From Enterobacter sp. Cy-643 (lineage in GTDB: Bacteria; Pseudomonadota; Gammaproteobacteria; Enterobacterales; Enterobacteriaceae): a stretch of DNA of 64,000 nucleotides. Of this stretch, positions 22,415 through 31,859 are shown piece after piece (position 1 is the stretch's first letter; each line of letters opens with the position of its first letter). The position numbers were made by a program, and so were the translations under genes. The DNA is taken from assembly GCF_011752815.1 (NCBI RefSeq), contig NZ_VWWV01000002.1, positions 1 through 64,000 of the forward strand, read 5' to 3'. Below the pieces are notes generated by a model. It was not told the origin of the DNA and did not search any database. It worked only from the letters and a program-made list of their open reading frames with translations.

Positions 22415-23083
22415 ATGGCCGAAACGCGCCAAATCCTCGCGGCAATTTTTGATATGGATGGGCTGCTGATTGATTCCGAGCCGCTTTGGGATCGTGCGGA
22501 GCTGGACGTGCTGGAGAGCATCGGCGTTGATATTACCCGTCGTCACGAACTGCCCGACACGCTGGGGCTGCGCATCGACCTGGTGGTTGAACTCTGGTAT
22601 TCACGCCAGCCGTGGACCGGGCCATCGCGCGAGGAACTGACCGCGCGCGTTATCGAACGCGCCATTTCGCTGGTTGAGGAGCAGCGCCCGCTGCTGCCCG
22701 GCGTTGTTGAGGCCGTGAAACTTTGCAAAACGCTGGGCCTGAAGGTCGGGCTGGCCTCGGCGTCTCCGCTGCACATGCTGGAAAAAGTGCTTGAGATGTT
22801 CGACCTGCGCCAGCACTTCGACGCCATTGCCTCAGCCGAACATCTGCCTTACAGCAAGCCTCACCCACAGGTGTACCTGGATGCCGCCAAGAAGCTGGGA
22901 GTTGATCCGCTCTCCTGCGTGACGCTCGAAGACTCCGTCAACGGTATGATCGCCACTAAAGCAGCGCGGATGCGCTCAATTGTGGTGCCTGCCGAGGAGA
23001 ACTTTGCGGACCAACGCTGGTGTCTGGCGGACGTCAAACTCCCTTCGCTGCTGCAACTGACCGAAACAAGCCTGAAAGGCTAA
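22415..23083 (+). CDS. hxpB: Hexitol phosphatase HxpB (YniC), HAD superfamily
   Basis: 222 residues. HAD motif I is FDMDGLLIDSE (nucleophile and acid Asp), motif II LASASP, motif III KPHPQVYLDAAKK and motif IV TLEDSVNGMIA; the cap lies at about residues 20-85. HxpB dephosphorylates 2-deoxyglucose 6-phosphate and sorbitol/mannitol phosphates in E. coli. AAGGAG precedes the ATG. Confidence 0.95.
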   Translation: MAETRQILAAIFDMDGLLIDSEPLWDRAELDVLESIGVDITRRHELPDTLGLRIDLVVELWYSRQPWTGPSREELTARVIERAISLVEEQRPLLPGVVEAVKLCKTLGLKVGLASASPLHMLEKVLEMFDLRQHFDAIASAEHLPYSKPHPQVYLDAAKKLGVDPLSCVTLEDSVNGMIATKAARMRSIVVPAEENFADQRWCLADVKLPSLLQLTETSLKG

Positions 23084-23167
23084 ACCTGTCGGGCGGTTCA
23101 GGCCGCCCCTTTCCCTGACAAAATGTTACACCGTCACCTCTTCCGGATACTGTACAAAAACCCTATA

Positions 23168-23183
23168 CTGGATGAATCGACAG
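23168..23183 (+). promoter_or_regulatory. LexA (SOS) box of ydjM
   Basis: CTG-N10-CAG (CTGGATGAATCGACAG) overlaps a TATACT -10 element (23164-23169) and lies 21 bases before the ydjM ATG. E. coli ydjM is a known LexA target. The half sites are exact; the AT-rich core is weaker than consensus. Confidence 0.75.
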
Positions 23184-23204
23184 TTTCTTCATTCAGGTTG
23201 TATC

Positions 23205-23795
23205 ATGACGGCGGAAGGCCACCTGCTCTTTTCTATTGCCTGTGCAGTTTTTGCTAAAAACGCTGAACTGACGCCCATCCTCGCCCAGGGGGACTGGTGG
23301 CATATTGTGCCGTCCGCGATTCTGACCTGCCTGTTGCCGGATATCGATCATCCAAAATCTTTTTTAGGCCAGCGCCTGAGCTGGATCTCAAAACCTGTGG
23401 CGCGACTCTGCGGCCATCGGGGATTTACCCATAGCCTGTTCGTGGTGTTCGCCGGGCTGGCGCTGTTTTATCTCAAAGTGCCGGAAAGCTGGGTCATTCC
23501 GGCCGATGCGCTGCAGGGGATGGTGCTGGGCTACCTGAGTCATATCCTGGCCGACATGCTGACCCCTGCCGGCGTGCCGCTCTTGTGGCCTTGCCGCTGG
23601 CGTTTCCGTTTTCCCATCGTCCGGCCGCAAAAAGGCAACCAGCTCGAACGCGCCCTGTGCATGGCGCTGTTTGGCCTGGCGGTGTGGATGCCGCAAAGCC
23701 TGCCCGAAAACGGTGCAGTCCGCTGGTCTTCGCAGATGATAAATTCGCTGCAAACCACCTTTAATAGCTTTATAACGCACCAGTCTGAGCGTTAA
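23205..23795 (+). CDS. ydjM: SOS-inducible inner membrane protein YdjM
   Basis: 196 residues from ATG at 23205, the E. coli length. YdjM/DUF457-type membrane metal-hydrolase-like family: conserved LLPDIDHPKSFLGQRL and GHRGFTHSLF with Asp/His clusters, and GYLSHILADMLTPAG. Four or five membrane segments. Induced by DNA damage in E. coli; the LexA box upstream is kept. Molecular role unknown. Confidence 0.93.
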   Translation: MTAEGHLLFSIACAVFAKNAELTPILAQGDWWHIVPSAILTCLLPDIDHPKSFLGQRLSWISKPVARLCGHRGFTHSLFVVFAGLALFYLKVPESWVIPADALQGMVLGYLSHILADMLTPAGVPLLWPCRWRFRFPIVRPQKGNQLERALCMALFGLAVWMPQSLPENGAVRWSSQMINSLQTTFNSFITHQSER

Positions 23796-23927
23796 ACAGC
23801 CAATATTCTTCATTTGGTAATAATCAATTCCTTTTGAATATAAGCCAACGTCCTGCCATCTGTTACGCTTTGCAACATAACGGTCGCCCACGCGCGGCCG
23901 CGTGACAATAAATCAGGAGATACGGGG

Positions 23928-25319
23928 ATGAATTTTCCACTGGTAGCGAACATTGTGGTGTTCGTTGTATTGCTATTGCTGCTGGCGCAAACTCGCCATA
24001 AACAATGGAGCCTCGCCAAAAAAGTGCTGGCGGGTCTGCTCCTGGGCGTGATCTTTGGCCTGGTGCTGCACACCATTTATGGCTCCGACAGCGCGGTGCT
24101 GAAAGATTCCATTCAGTGGTTTAACGTGGTCGGTAACGGCTATGTGCAGCTGCTGCAGATGATTGTTATGCCGCTGGTCTTCGCCTCAATCCTGAGCGCC
24201 GTGGCCAAACTGCATAACGCTTCTTCACTGGGAAAAATCAGCGTTCTGTCTATTGGTACTCTGTTATTCACCACGCTGATTGCCGCGCTGGTCGGGGTGC
24301 TGGTCACCAATCTGTTCGGCCTGACCGCTGAAGGTCTGGTACAGGGCAACGCAGAAAACGCCCGCCTGGCAGCGATTCAGTCCAACTATATTGGGAAAGT
24401 TGCTGACCTGACCGTCCCGCAGCTGATCCTCTCCTTCGTGCCGAAAAACCCGTTTGCGGACCTGACCGGCGCCAACCCGACGTCTATCATCAGCGTGGTG
24501 ATTTTTGCCGCCTTCCTGGGCGTCGCGGCGCTGAAGCTGCTGAAAGACGATGCCCCTAAAGGCGAGCGCGTACTGGTGGCTATCGACACTCTGCAAAGCT
24601 GGGTGATGAAGCTGGTTCGCCTGGTTATGCAGCTGACGCCATACGGCGTGCTGGCGCTGATGACCAAAGTGGTCGCGGGCTCAAACCTGCAGGACATCAT
24701 CAAGCTGGGCAGCTTCGTGGTAGCCTCTTACCTTGGTCTGGCAATCATGTTTGGCGTTCACGCCGTTCTGTTGGCTTTCAACGGCGTTAGCCCGGTGAAA
24801 TATTTCCGCAAAGTGTGGCCGGTGCTGACCTTCGCCTTCACCAGTCGTTCCAGCGCGGCCAGTATTCCGCTGAACGTTGAAGCCCAAACCCGCCGTCTTG
24901 GCGTGCCAGAATCTATCGCCAGCTTCTCTGCCTCCTTCGGCGCAACCATCGGCCAGAACGGCTGTGCGGGTCTGTATCCGGCAATGCTTGCGGTGATGGT
25001 TGCACCTACCGTGGGTATTAACCCGCTGGATCCTGTCTGGATTGCAACCCTGGTCGGGATTGTGACCGTTAGCTCTGCAGGCGTTGCCGGCGTGGGCGGC
25101 GGTGCAACCTTCGCCGCGCTTATCGTTCTGCCAGCAATGGGGCTGCCGGTAACGCTGGTCGCGCTGCTGATTTCCGTTGAGCCGCTGATTGATATGGGCC
25201 GTACCGCGCTGAACGTTAGCGGGTCGATGACCGCCGGGACCATTACCAGCCAGTTGATGAAGCAGACCGACAAAGAGATTCTGAACAGCGATGATGAAGT
25301 GGAATTAGCCCACCGTTAA
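23928..25319 (+). CDS. tcyP: L-cystine symporter TcyP (YdjN)
   Basis: 463 residues with eight or more membrane segments of the dicarboxylate/amino acid:cation symporter fold. Hairpin motifs [20 protein letters not shown] and [22 protein letters not shown] are visible, as is [12 protein letters not shown]. TcyP imports cystine in the sulphur-starvation regulon governed by CysB in E. coli. It has its own terminator downstream. Confidence 0.96.
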   Translation: MNFPLVANIVVFVVLLLLLAQTRHKQWSLAKKVLAGLLLGVIFGLVLHTIYGSDSAVLKDSIQWFNVVGNGYVQLLQMIVMPLVFASILSAVAKLHNASSLGKISVLSIGTLLFTTLIAALVGVLVTNLFGLTAEGLVQGNAENARLAAIQSNYIGKVADLTVPQLILSFVPKNPFADLTGANPTSIISVVIFAAFLGVAALKLLKDDAPKGERVLVAIDTLQSWVMKLVRLVMQLTPYGVLALMTKVVAGSNLQDIIKLGSFVVASYLGLAIMFGVHAVLLAFNGVSPVKYFRKVWPVLTFAFTSRSSAASIPLNVEAQTRRLGVPESIASFSASFGATIGQNGCAGLYPAMLAVMVAPTVGINPLDPVWIATLVGIVTVSSAGVAGVGGGATFAALIVLPAMGLPVTLVALLISVEPLIDMGRTALNVSGSMTAGTITSQLMKQTDKEILNSDDEVELAHR

Positions 25320-25335
25320 TCTGACCAGAAATGCA

Positions 25336-25364
25336 AAAGGCCGCTATAAATAGCGGCCTTTTTT
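25336..25364. terminator. Terminator between convergent tcyP and cedA
   Basis: Arms AAAGGCCGCTA/TAGCGGCCTTT with loop TAAA, followed by a T-run on the plus strand. The last bases overlap the cedA stop codon. Confidence 0.9.
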
Positions 25365-25599
25365 ATACTTCGTTTTCCTGCCGAACCTGTTTTGCCCAGC
25401 GCTGTGCCGACTCTGGCAGGGTAAACGGCGGTGACTGGCGGAAGGCATCACCCAGTAAAACAAACGCTACATACTGCCCGCGCAGCAGATAGACATCTTT
25501 AAACCCGTCTACTCGCCACGCATGAGAAGGCGGCGCTGGCTCCACGCGAGGCGTGTAGGAAATGATTGGGCGTGTATTCGGTTGGCGCAGTGGTTTCAT
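25363..25599 (-). CDS. cedA: Cell division activator CedA
   Basis: 78 residues (80 in E. coli), basic and proline-rich N-terminus (MKPLRQPNTRPIISYTPRVEP), then the conserved AWRVDGFKDVYLLRGQYVAFVLLG core. CedA restores division after DnaA over-initiation and binds DNA and RNA polymerase. In E. coli katE and the chb genes follow; here osmE is the next gene, so that segment is missing. Confidence 0.93.
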   Translation of the reverse strand: MKPLRQPNTRPIISYTPRVEPAPPSHAWRVDGFKDVYLLRGQYVAFVLLGDAFRQSPPFTLPESAQRWAKQVRQENEV

Positions 25600-25698
25600 A
25601 GGCTACGGGATTGGAACTGAATTAGTGAACAACCTCCACATGATAGCGGATCTCCCCCTTCTTCGTCGCCCCCTCTTCTCTGTCTCAGCTCGTAAGGC

Positions 25699-25733
25699 AA
25701 AAAAAAGCCCGACGCAGAAAGTGCCGTCGGGCT
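25699..25733 (-). terminator. Terminator of osmE
   Basis: Arms AGCCCGACG/CGTCGGGCT followed on the minus strand by eight or more T, 16 bases after the osmE stop. Confidence 0.9.
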
Positions 25734-25749
25734 CTTTACCGCGGATAGC

Positions 25750-26091
25750 TTAGGCTTTAGGTGCCTGCGGATCGGTATCGTATTCGGCGCAGGTCTGGTA
25801 GCCGGAGTTCATTACCCGACCGGCGTCATCCAGCGCAACAAAGTAGGTTTCAGCTTTACCGTTACGCTGCCCCAGAATATAGGTCTGGCAGGTTCCTTTG
25901 GCGTGAATCATGGTCACTTCAGAAGATGGTTTGCCAGCGATCTGCTGTACCTGAGCACGGGTCATGCCTTTTTTCACATCTTTCACCACCGGCTCGGTCA
26001 CCAGATCTTTGGTACGATCGTAAGCGGTACAGCCTGCCAGCATAGTCATTACCGCTGCCGCGCCTAAAAATCCTGCAAATTTATTATTCAT
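25750..26091 (-). CDS. osmE: Osmotically inducible lipoprotein OsmE
   Basis: 113 residues from ATG at 26091. Lipoprotein signal with lipobox MLAGC, then a SmpA/OmlA (BamE-like) domain: [18 protein letters not shown] and the conserved Cys pair around GTCQTYILG and TCAEY. Induced by osmolarity and stationary phase in E. coli. An in-frame ATG five codons earlier gives a poorer signal peptide. Confidence 0.93.
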   Translation of the reverse strand: MNNKFAGFLGAAAVMTMLAGCTAYDRTKDLVTEPVVKDVKKGMTRAQVQQIAGKPSSEVTMIHAKGTCQTYILGQRNGKAETYFVALDDAGRVMNSGYQTCAEYDTDPQAPKA

Positions 26092-26358
26092 AATTATCCT
26101 CATCAATGAATGTATTGATCCTGCGTGTTAGATAAGCCTGGAATATAAAAGAACATTTTTCAACTCGTTACCCTTAATGCGTGAAAATTCGGACAATAAG
26201 AGTATTCATAAGGATCCTGTCTGATTTGCAGGAAAACTCGCCGTCTGCAGGCCGGGTAAGCCTTTGAGCCTTGTCGTTTTCAGCGCAACAGGGTAAGTTT
26301 TAGGGCAGCTAAATTTTGCGGCCTGCACGTTGCAGGTAAAGCTTATTGGAGGGATTAA
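26092..26358. promoter_or_regulatory. Divergent osmE/nadE control region
   Basis: 267 bases with no open frame of note. It must hold both promoters. An inverted repeat CGGCCTGCACGTTGCAGG near 26320-26337 and a GGAGG ribosome site just before nadE are visible. I see no clear sigma-S or CRP site. Confidence 0.45.
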
Positions 26359-27186
26359 ATGGCTCTGCAACAAGAGATTATTCAGGCACTGGGCGTCAAG
26401 CCACAGATCGACGCCAGCGAAGAGATACGCGTCAGCGTAGATTTTCTTAAATCGTACCTTAAAACCTACCCGTTTATTAAGTCTCTGGTACTGGGGATAA
26501 GCGGTGGCCAGGACTCCACTCTGACGGGCAAACTCTGCCAGCTAGCCATCACCGAACTGCGCGAAGAAAGCGGCGACGACAGCTATCAGTTTATCGCCGT
26601 GCGCCTGCCGTTTGGCGTGCAGGCCGACGAGCAGGACTGCCAGGATGCCATTGCCTTCATCCAGCCCGATCGCGTGTTAACGGTGAATATCAAGGGCGCC
26701 GTGCATGCCAGCGAGCAGGCGCTGCGCGAAGCGGGTATCGAGCTAAGCGATTTTGTTCGCGGTAATGAGAAAGCCCGCGAGCGCATGAAAGCACAGTACA
26801 GCGTCGCCGGGATGACCAAAGGCGTCGTCGTGGGTACTGACCATGCCGCGGAAGCCGTCACCGGTTTCTTCACCAAGTATGGCGACGGCGGCACCGATAT
26901 TAATCCTATTTTCCGCCTCAACAAACGCCAGGGCAAACTGCTGCTGAAAACGCTTGGTTGCCCGGAACATTTGTACCTGAAGGCCCCGACGGCCGATCTA
27001 GAAGACGATCGTCCTTCTCTGCCGGATGAAGCGGCTCTGGGCGTAACCTACGTGCAAATTGACGATTATCTGGAAGGCAAAACCGTTCCGGCTGAAACCG
27101 CAAAAATCATCGAAGGCTGGTATCTGAAAACGGAACACAAGCGCCGCCCGCCGATTACTGTCTTTGATGATTTCTGGAAAAAATAG
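26359..27186 (+). CDS. nadE: NH3-dependent NAD+ synthetase
   Basis: 275 residues, the E. coli length. The ATP-pyrophosphatase P-loop [15 protein letters not shown] (near residue 44) and [24 protein letters not shown] identify the ammonia-dependent enzyme without a glutaminase domain. It completes NAD synthesis by amidating deamido-NAD. GGAGG precedes the ATG. Confidence 0.97.
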   Translation: MALQQEIIQALGVKPQIDASEEIRVSVDFLKSYLKTYPFIKSLVLGISGGQDSTLTGKLCQLAITELREESGDDSYQFIAVRLPFGVQADEQDCQDAIAFIQPDRVLTVNIKGAVHASEQALREAGIELSDFVRGNEKARERMKAQYSVAGMTKGVVVGTDHAAEAVTGFFTKYGDGGTDINPIFRLNKRQGKLLLKTLGCPEHLYLKAPTADLEDDRPSLPDEAALGVTYVQIDDYLEGKTVPAETAKIIEGWYLKTEHKRRPPITVFDDFWKK

Positions 27187-27217
27187 TCAACAACAGCTTT
27201 GCGTAAACAATTTTCAG

Positions 27218-27240
27218 GGCGGCATTTTGCCGCCTTTTTT
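27218..27240 (+). terminator. Terminator of nadE
   Basis: Arms GGCGGCA/TGCCGCC with a three-T loop and a six-T tail, just upstream of the yddG-like gene. Confidence 0.85.
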
Positions 27241-27245
27241 ACAGG

Positions 27246-28142
27246 ATGGACATGGACACCTCTTCCCAACGCGCCACGCTTATCGGCCTTATCGCAATTC
27301 TGCTCTGGAGTACCTCCGTTGGCCTGTTGCGCAGCATCAGCGAGCACTTTGGCGCAGTTGGCGGCGCGGCTCTGCTCTACACCGTCAGCGCGCTGTGCCT
27401 TTGCATCGTCCGGGGCTTGCCCAAAATACGTGAACTGCCTCCCCGTTATCTCTGGGTCGGCGGGCTGCTCTTTGTTGGCTATGAAATAAGCCTGGCGCTC
27501 TCAATTGGGTTCGCGCACACCCGTGCCCAGTCCCTTGAGCTGGGAATGATCAACTACCTCTGGCCCTGCCTGACCGTTTTTTTCGCCCTGTTTATTAACG
27601 GCCAGCGTAGCAATCTGTGGCTTTGGCCAGGACTTGCGCTTTCTCTCGCAGGGATTGTGCAGGTGATGAAAGGCGACGGTGACTGGTCGCCTCTCGTGAT
27701 GTGGCACAACATTCTCGATAACCCGCTGGCCTACGGCCTGGCTTTTGCCGCCGCCGTTATCTGGGCGCTTTACTGCAACCTGACCCGGCGCTGGAGTGAA
27801 GGTAAAAGCGGCGTCAGCCTGTTTTTCTGCGCCACCGCACTGGTGCTATGGATTAAGTTCGCCTTTGTGGAACAGCCGGAAATGCACTTCACCCTGTCCG
27901 GCAGCGCACAGCTGTTGTTTATGGGGATCTCCACCGCTGTCGCCTATTCAGCCTGGAATATTGGCATCCAGCGGGGAAACATGACGCTGCTTGCCACGGC
28001 TTCCTACTTCACGCCGGTATTATCAGCCCTGCTCGCCACGCTGTGGCTGGGCTTGCATCCTGGCTTTGCGTTCTGGCAGGGCGTACTTATGGTCGTAGGC
28101 GGCTCCCTGCTCTGCTGGCTTGCCACGCGCCGCTATGGTTAA
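27246..28142 (+). CDS. yddG: Aromatic amino acid exporter of the DMT family, YddG-like
   Basis: 298 residues with ten membrane helices in two EamA-type repeats. Segments LIGLIAILLWSTSVGLLR, GMINYLWPCLTVFFA, AYSAWNIGIQRGN and the tail GGSLLCWLATRRYG closely resemble E. coli YddG, which exports Phe, Tyr, Trp and paraquat-like compounds. In E. coli yddG lies elsewhere, so here the gene has been moved or is a paralogue. ATG at 27252 is an alternative start. Confidence 0.82.
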   Translation: MDMDTSSQRATLIGLIAILLWSTSVGLLRSISEHFGAVGGAALLYTVSALCLCIVRGLPKIRELPPRYLWVGGLLFVGYEISLALSIGFAHTRAQSLELGMINYLWPCLTVFFALFINGQRSNLWLWPGLALSLAGIVQVMKGDGDWSPLVMWHNILDNPLAYGLAFAAAVIWALYCNLTRRWSEGKSGVSLFFCATALVLWIKFAFVEQPEMHFTLSGSAQLLFMGISTAVAYSAWNIGIQRGNMTLLATASYFTPVLSALLATLWLGLHPGFAFWQGVLMVVGGSLLCWLATRRYG

Positions 28143-28176
28143 CGGCGATTCACTCTTCACGCCCCGGACTGCTATA

Positions 28177-28192
28177 CTGGCAAAATAAACAG
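28177..28192 (+). promoter_or_regulatory. LexA (SOS) box of cho
   Basis: CTGGCAAAATAAACAG, flanked by TA on both sides to give a TACTG...CAGTA palindrome, overlaps a TATACT -10 hexamer (28173-28178) and lies 17 bases before the cho start. E. coli cho is LexA-regulated. Confidence 0.85.
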
Positions 28193-28208
28193 TATTCAGG
28201 AGTTCGAT

Positions 28209-29072
28209 GTGGTCAGGCGCTCAACTGCGCCGCGGCTGGAGTTTGAAGCTGCGGCGATCTATGAATATCCGGAACATCTCAGGCCGTGGCTTGATGATCT
28301 GCCCAAAAAACCCGGCGTCTATGTTTTTCACGGTGAAAGCGACGTCATGCCGCTGTATATCGGCAAAAGCGTCAATATCCGCACGCGCGTGATGACCCAT
28401 TTTCGTACGCCAGATGAAGCCGCACTCTTAAGGCAGTCCCGCCGGATCACCTTCATCCGCACCGCCGGTGAACTCGGGGCGTTACTGCTCGAAGCGCAAA
28501 TGATCAAAGAGCAACAGCCGCTGTTCAACAAACGCCTGCGTCGTAACCGCCAGCTTTGTTCCCTGTCTATCCAGGGAGACACACCGCAGGTTGTATACGC
28601 CAAAGATGTCGATTTCTCGAGCCAACCGGGCCTGTACGGGCTGTACGCTAACCGCCGGGCCGCGCTGCAAACGCTGCAAGGGCTGGCCGATGAGTATCGC
28701 CTCTGTTACGGCCTGCTGGGCCTGGAATCACTGAGCAAGGGCCGGGCCTGTTTTCGCTCCTCGCTTAAACGTTGCGCCGGAGCCTGCTGCGGGAAAGAGA
28801 CTCAGGCCGGGCATCACGCCCGCCTCGTTCAGGCGCTCGAACAGGTACGCCTGATTTGCTGGCCGTGGAAAAACGCCGTCGCCATCGTGGAACGCAGCCC
28901 GGAGATGACTGAGTATCACCTGATCGATCACTGGTTTTATCTTGGCTCCGTGCAGCATCTGGACGACGCCACGCATCGCCGTCAGCCACCGGAAGGCTTT
29001 GATAACGACGGCTACAAGATCCTTTGCAAGCTGATGCTGAGCGGGGAATATGAGGTGATAGAGCTGGGGTAG
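28209..29072 (+). CDS. cho: Excinuclease Cho (UvrC homologue)
   Basis: 287 residues from GTG at 28209 (VRRSTAPRLEFEAAAIYEYP); an overlapping ATG two bases earlier is in another frame. It matches the N-terminal GIY-YIG half of UvrC: GVYVFHGESD and PLYIGKSVNIRTRV, then the Cys-rich SLKRCAGACCGKE. It makes the 3' incision at bulky lesions together with UvrAB, and lacks the UvrC 5' nuclease half. About eight residues shorter than E. coli Cho at the C-terminus. Confidence 0.95.
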   Translation: MVRRSTAPRLEFEAAAIYEYPEHLRPWLDDLPKKPGVYVFHGESDVMPLYIGKSVNIRTRVMTHFRTPDEAALLRQSRRITFIRTAGELGALLLEAQMIKEQQPLFNKRLRRNRQLCSLSIQGDTPQVVYAKDVDFSSQPGLYGLYANRRAALQTLQGLADEYRLCYGLLGLESLSKGRACFRSSLKRCAGACCGKETQAGHHARLVQALEQVRLICWPWKNAVAIVERSPEMTEYHLIDHWFYLGSVQHLDDATHRRQPPEGFDNDGYKILCKLMLSGEYEVIELG

Positions 29073-29095
29073 ACTCCTCTCAAAGAGAGGAGTCT
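29071..29095. terminator. Hairpin between convergent cho and hutH
   Basis: Arms AGACTCCTCTC/GAGAGGAGTCT around an AAA loop, starting at the cho stop and ending just before the hutH stop. A weak T-run on either side makes it a likely bidirectional terminator. Confidence 0.75.
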
Positions 29096-29102
29096 AAAAG
29101 GG

Positions 29103-30647
29103 CTATGCCGCTGATGAAGGCAGAAGCTTCATGATCGCCTCCGGCCAGCCGTCGCTGCAGCCCCAGAGGCGCATTTGCTCGATATCCGGCGCCAGCAGGC
29201 GGTCCTTTTCCAGGAATGCCACGCGGTCGCGAATGTCCCCGAAGACCTTTTCAAGCAGCGGTGAACTGCTTAACGGCCGGTGAAACTCGATGCCCTGCGC
29301 GGCCGCCATGGCCTCAATCCCAACCACGGCCGCAGTGTTAAAGCACATCGCCCCCAGACGACGAGCCGCGTAGGTCGCCATTGAAACATGGTCTTCCTGA
29401 TTCGCAGACGTTGGCAGGCTGTCGACGCTGCCCGGATGGGCGAGCGATTTATTCTCGGAAGCCAGTGCGGCAGCGGTGACCTGCGCAATCATGAAGCCGG
29501 AGTTAATCCCGCCCTCTTTCACGAGGAACGGCGGCAGGCCGGAGAGTCCGGTATCCAGCAACAGCGCCAGACGGCGCTCCGAAATCGCGCCAATTTCCGC
29601 CACCGCCAGCGCGATAATATCGGCGGCAAAGGCGACGGGCTCTGCGTGGAAGTTGCCGCCGGAAATCACTTCTCCGGTGTCGCTGAACACCAGCGGGTTG
29701 TCCGAGGCGGCGTTGGCCTCAATCTGCAGAACACGCGCGGCATGACGAAGGTTATCCAGACATGCGCCCATAACCTGCGGCACGCAGCGAATGGAATAAG
29801 GATCCTGCACGCGGCCACAGTGGGCGTGAGAATCAACAATTTTACTGTCGGCGAGAAGTGCAGTGACCGCCGCGGCCACATCAATCTGTCCCGCCTGGCC
29901 ACGAGCCTGGTGAATACGTGCATCAAACGGTTTCACTGAGCCTTTGATAGCCTCCAGCGATAAAGCTCCCGCTACCAGCCCGGCAGCAAACACCTTCTCG
30001 CCCTCAAACAATCCTCGTAGCGCAAGCGCCGTCGAAACCTGAGTGCCGTTCAGTAGCGCCAGGCCCTCTTTTGGCCCCAGCACCAGCGGCTTAACGCCAG
30101 CCAGCTTTAACCCTTCAACGGCAGGGATCTGTTCGCCGTTCACCCTTACATTCCCTTCCCCGAGCAACATCAGCGACAGATGCGCCAGCGGAGCCAGATC
30201 GCCCGACGCCCCCACCGAGCCTTTCTCCGGGATCACCGGCATGACGCCCGAGTTGAACAGCGCTATCAGGCTGTCAATCACCAGCAGGCGAACGCCAGAA
30301 TGTCCGCGTGACAGGCTGATGATTTTACTGGCCATCACCAGCCGGACAACATCATCCGGCAGCGCTTCGCCCAGCCCAACGCTGTGGGACAGTACCAGGT
30401 TACGCTGGAGTTCGGCCAGATGATCGGTGGCGATGGTGGTTTGTGCCAGTTTGCCAAAACCGGTGTTAATGCCGTAGACCACGTCGCCGTGGGCAACAAT
30501 CGCTTCTACCGTGCCGAGCGCACGCTCAACGGCGGCAACCGCCCCTGGGTCAAGCCTGAGCAGCACGTTTCCATGGTAGATCTCGCGCAGAGTGGCCAGT
30601 GAAACGGAACCTGGCGTGAGACTGCATAGCTTCTTTTGCGTTGACAT
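29103..30647 (-). CDS. hutH: Histidine ammonia-lyase HutH
   Basis: 514 residues, the usual length. The MIO prosthetic group forms from the Ala-Ser-Gly of [17 protein letters not shown]; other family motifs are [11 protein letters not shown] (catalytic Tyr), [11 protein letters not shown] and [10 protein letters not shown]. It deaminates histidine to trans-urocanate. No hutU, hutI, hutG or hutC is adjacent: it lies alone between cho and ves, which are neighbours in E. coli. Urocanate must be used by genes elsewhere or released. An operator-like palindrome precedes it. Confidence 0.95.
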   Translation of the reverse strand: MSTQKKLCSLTPGSVSLATLREIYHGNVLLRLDPGAVAAVERALGTVEAIVAHGDVVYGINTGFGKLAQTTIATDHLAELQRNLVLSHSVGLGEALPDDVVRLVMASKIISLSRGHSGVRLLVIDSLIALFNSGVMPVIPEKGSVGASGDLAPLAHLSLMLLGEGNVRVNGEQIPAVEGLKLAGVKPLVLGPKEGLALLNGTQVSTALALRGLFEGEKVFAAGLVAGALSLEAIKGSVKPFDARIHQARGQAGQIDVAAAVTALLADSKIVDSHAHCGRVQDPYSIRCVPQVMGACLDNLRHAARVLQIEANAASDNPLVFSDTGEVISGGNFHAEPVAFAADIIALAVAEIGAISERRLALLLDTGLSGLPPFLVKEGGINSGFMIAQVTAAALASENKSLAHPGSVDSLPTSANQEDHVSMATYAARRLGAMCFNTAAVVGIEAMAAAQGIEFHRPLSSSPLLEKVFGDIRDRVAFLEKDRLLAPDIEQMRLWGCSDGWPEAIMKLLPSSAA

Positions 30648-30683
30648 GTCAGCATCCTGTTTGCATCGGGTTTTTGTCTATAT

Positions 30684-30695
30684 TTGTATATACAA
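30684..30695. promoter_or_regulatory. HutC-type operator palindrome upstream of hutH
   Basis: TTGTATATACAA is a perfect 12-base palindrome 37 bases before the hutH start and overlaps a TATACA -10-like hexamer on the minus strand. It resembles sites bound by HutC, the GntR-family histidine-use repressor. No hutC is in the window. Assignment is inference. Confidence 0.6.
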
Positions 30696-30882
30696 CTTAA
30701 CTAATAAACCAAATAATCCGCCAGCGGGTCATAGGACTTTTTTATCGAACGGTGAGCCGGATCGCGCTTGTGACATTTTTCCAGCACGGGATTCTGCCGG
30801 ACGTTTACATGAAGGGGAAATGAAGAGAAAAACCGCAGTTGCACAGCAGTTTCTGAGGATAATCATCAGGAAGAAAGTGAAT

Positions 30883-30903
30883 TGCCCGGCTAATTTCCGG
30901 GCA
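30883..30903 (-). terminator. Hairpin downstream of ves
   Basis: Arms TGCCCGG/CCGGGCA with a seven-base loop immediately after the ves stop on the minus strand; the tail is only moderately T-rich. Confidence 0.6.
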
Positions 30904-30909
30904 TCCGCT

Positions 30910-31455
30910 CTACAAATAGGTAATTTCGCTGAACAACAGTTGTCCTTCATTTTTTAACAGCCGCAGCGTATGGCTGCCTTCCTGCCACCAGGCGCCCTGG
31001 TCCGGTGAAAGCAGCTTATCTTCCAGCTGCCATTCCCCGCTCAGGACATAAACAACGCCGCCCCGGGTACCAAAAGTGGTAAAGGTTCTGTCCGCCACCC
31101 GAACCTGGGCCCGGCAGCGGTCCCGGCGCGTCATCACGTTAAAGTCCATCGACATGCCCCGGCTCAGCTCCGCTTTCACGGGCTGTTCACCGGCAAAAGT
31201 AAAAGGCTGATGGCGCTTGAGCGTATGCCTGAACGCCTTTCCGCCATCCAGAATGACTTCGCTGCCCTCCAGCAGAGTCATCACCCGGTCAACCTGCGGA
31301 AAGACGGGAAACTCGCCGTTATGGGCCAAAGAGGCGATGCTGGCACGCCAGTTGAAATCTCGCGTCGCGGGCGGAAAACAGCAGATTTCTCGCGTTTCCC
31401 CGGCGCCGTTGCGCCAGAGGTTAACCGGCACCTTTCGTATATCAAAGAATTCCAT
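30910..31455 (-). CDS. ves: Ves protein, HutD-like cupin
   Basis: 181 residues from ATG at 31455, which has AGGAG five bases upstream. HutD/Ves family cupin: [37 protein letters not shown] and [12 protein letters not shown]. It is closest in memory to E. coli Ves (cold- and stress-related, unknown reaction), and it keeps the E. coli position before spy. The family is also called HutD and often occurs in hut clusters, so its nearness to hutH may be functional or chance. Confidence 0.82.
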   Translation of the reverse strand: MEFFDIRKVPVNLWRNGAGETREICCFPPATRDFNWRASIASLAHNGEFPVFPQVDRVMTLLEGSEVILDGGKAFRHTLKRHQPFTFAGEQPVKAELSRGMSMDFNVMTRRDRCRAQVRVADRTFTTFGTRGGVVYVLSGEWQLEDKLLSPDQGAWWQEGSHTLRLLKNEGQLLFSEITYL

Positions 31456-31461
31456 CACCAC

Positions 31462-31858
31462 TCCTGAGGACGCACGGCATCCGTGCGCCCTGGCATTTGC
31501 TCTTTAAATTGAGCGACCCCAAAGGAAGATCTCCGCCCCGGCGGCCTGCTCATCAGTTCTCTGTTTTGTTCGTCAGATCTTTGCCTGACGCCAGTGTTAT
31601 CGGCAGCCGTGGCCGGTTGCTGTAGCCCTGGTTCTATTTTTGTGACAATGATTTAGCGGCTTTTTTGTCGGGAAGCAAAGTAAATTTATCGCCCTCAATA
31701 CCGGTCGGTAAAATCTGCGGAGTGAACTGCAATTTTGAATGTAAGCTGCTGAAATTGAGTGTTTAAAATGACTTGTACCGTCTGGCGTGATTATCGCCGG
31801 GCGGTATTATCTGAGTCGAGCGAAGGGGAAAGAGTGGAGTGACATGATTAAACGAGAA
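31462..31858. other. Gene-free stretch between spy and ves
   Basis: About 400 bases. A short hairpin (GCACGG/CCGTGC, 31473-31490) lies in the ves leader. The only plus-strand frames are 24 codons (31768-31842) and 17 codons (31844-31897), without recognisable similarity. It should hold the ves promoter. Otherwise I see nothing. Confidence 0.5.
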
Positions 31859-31859
31859 A

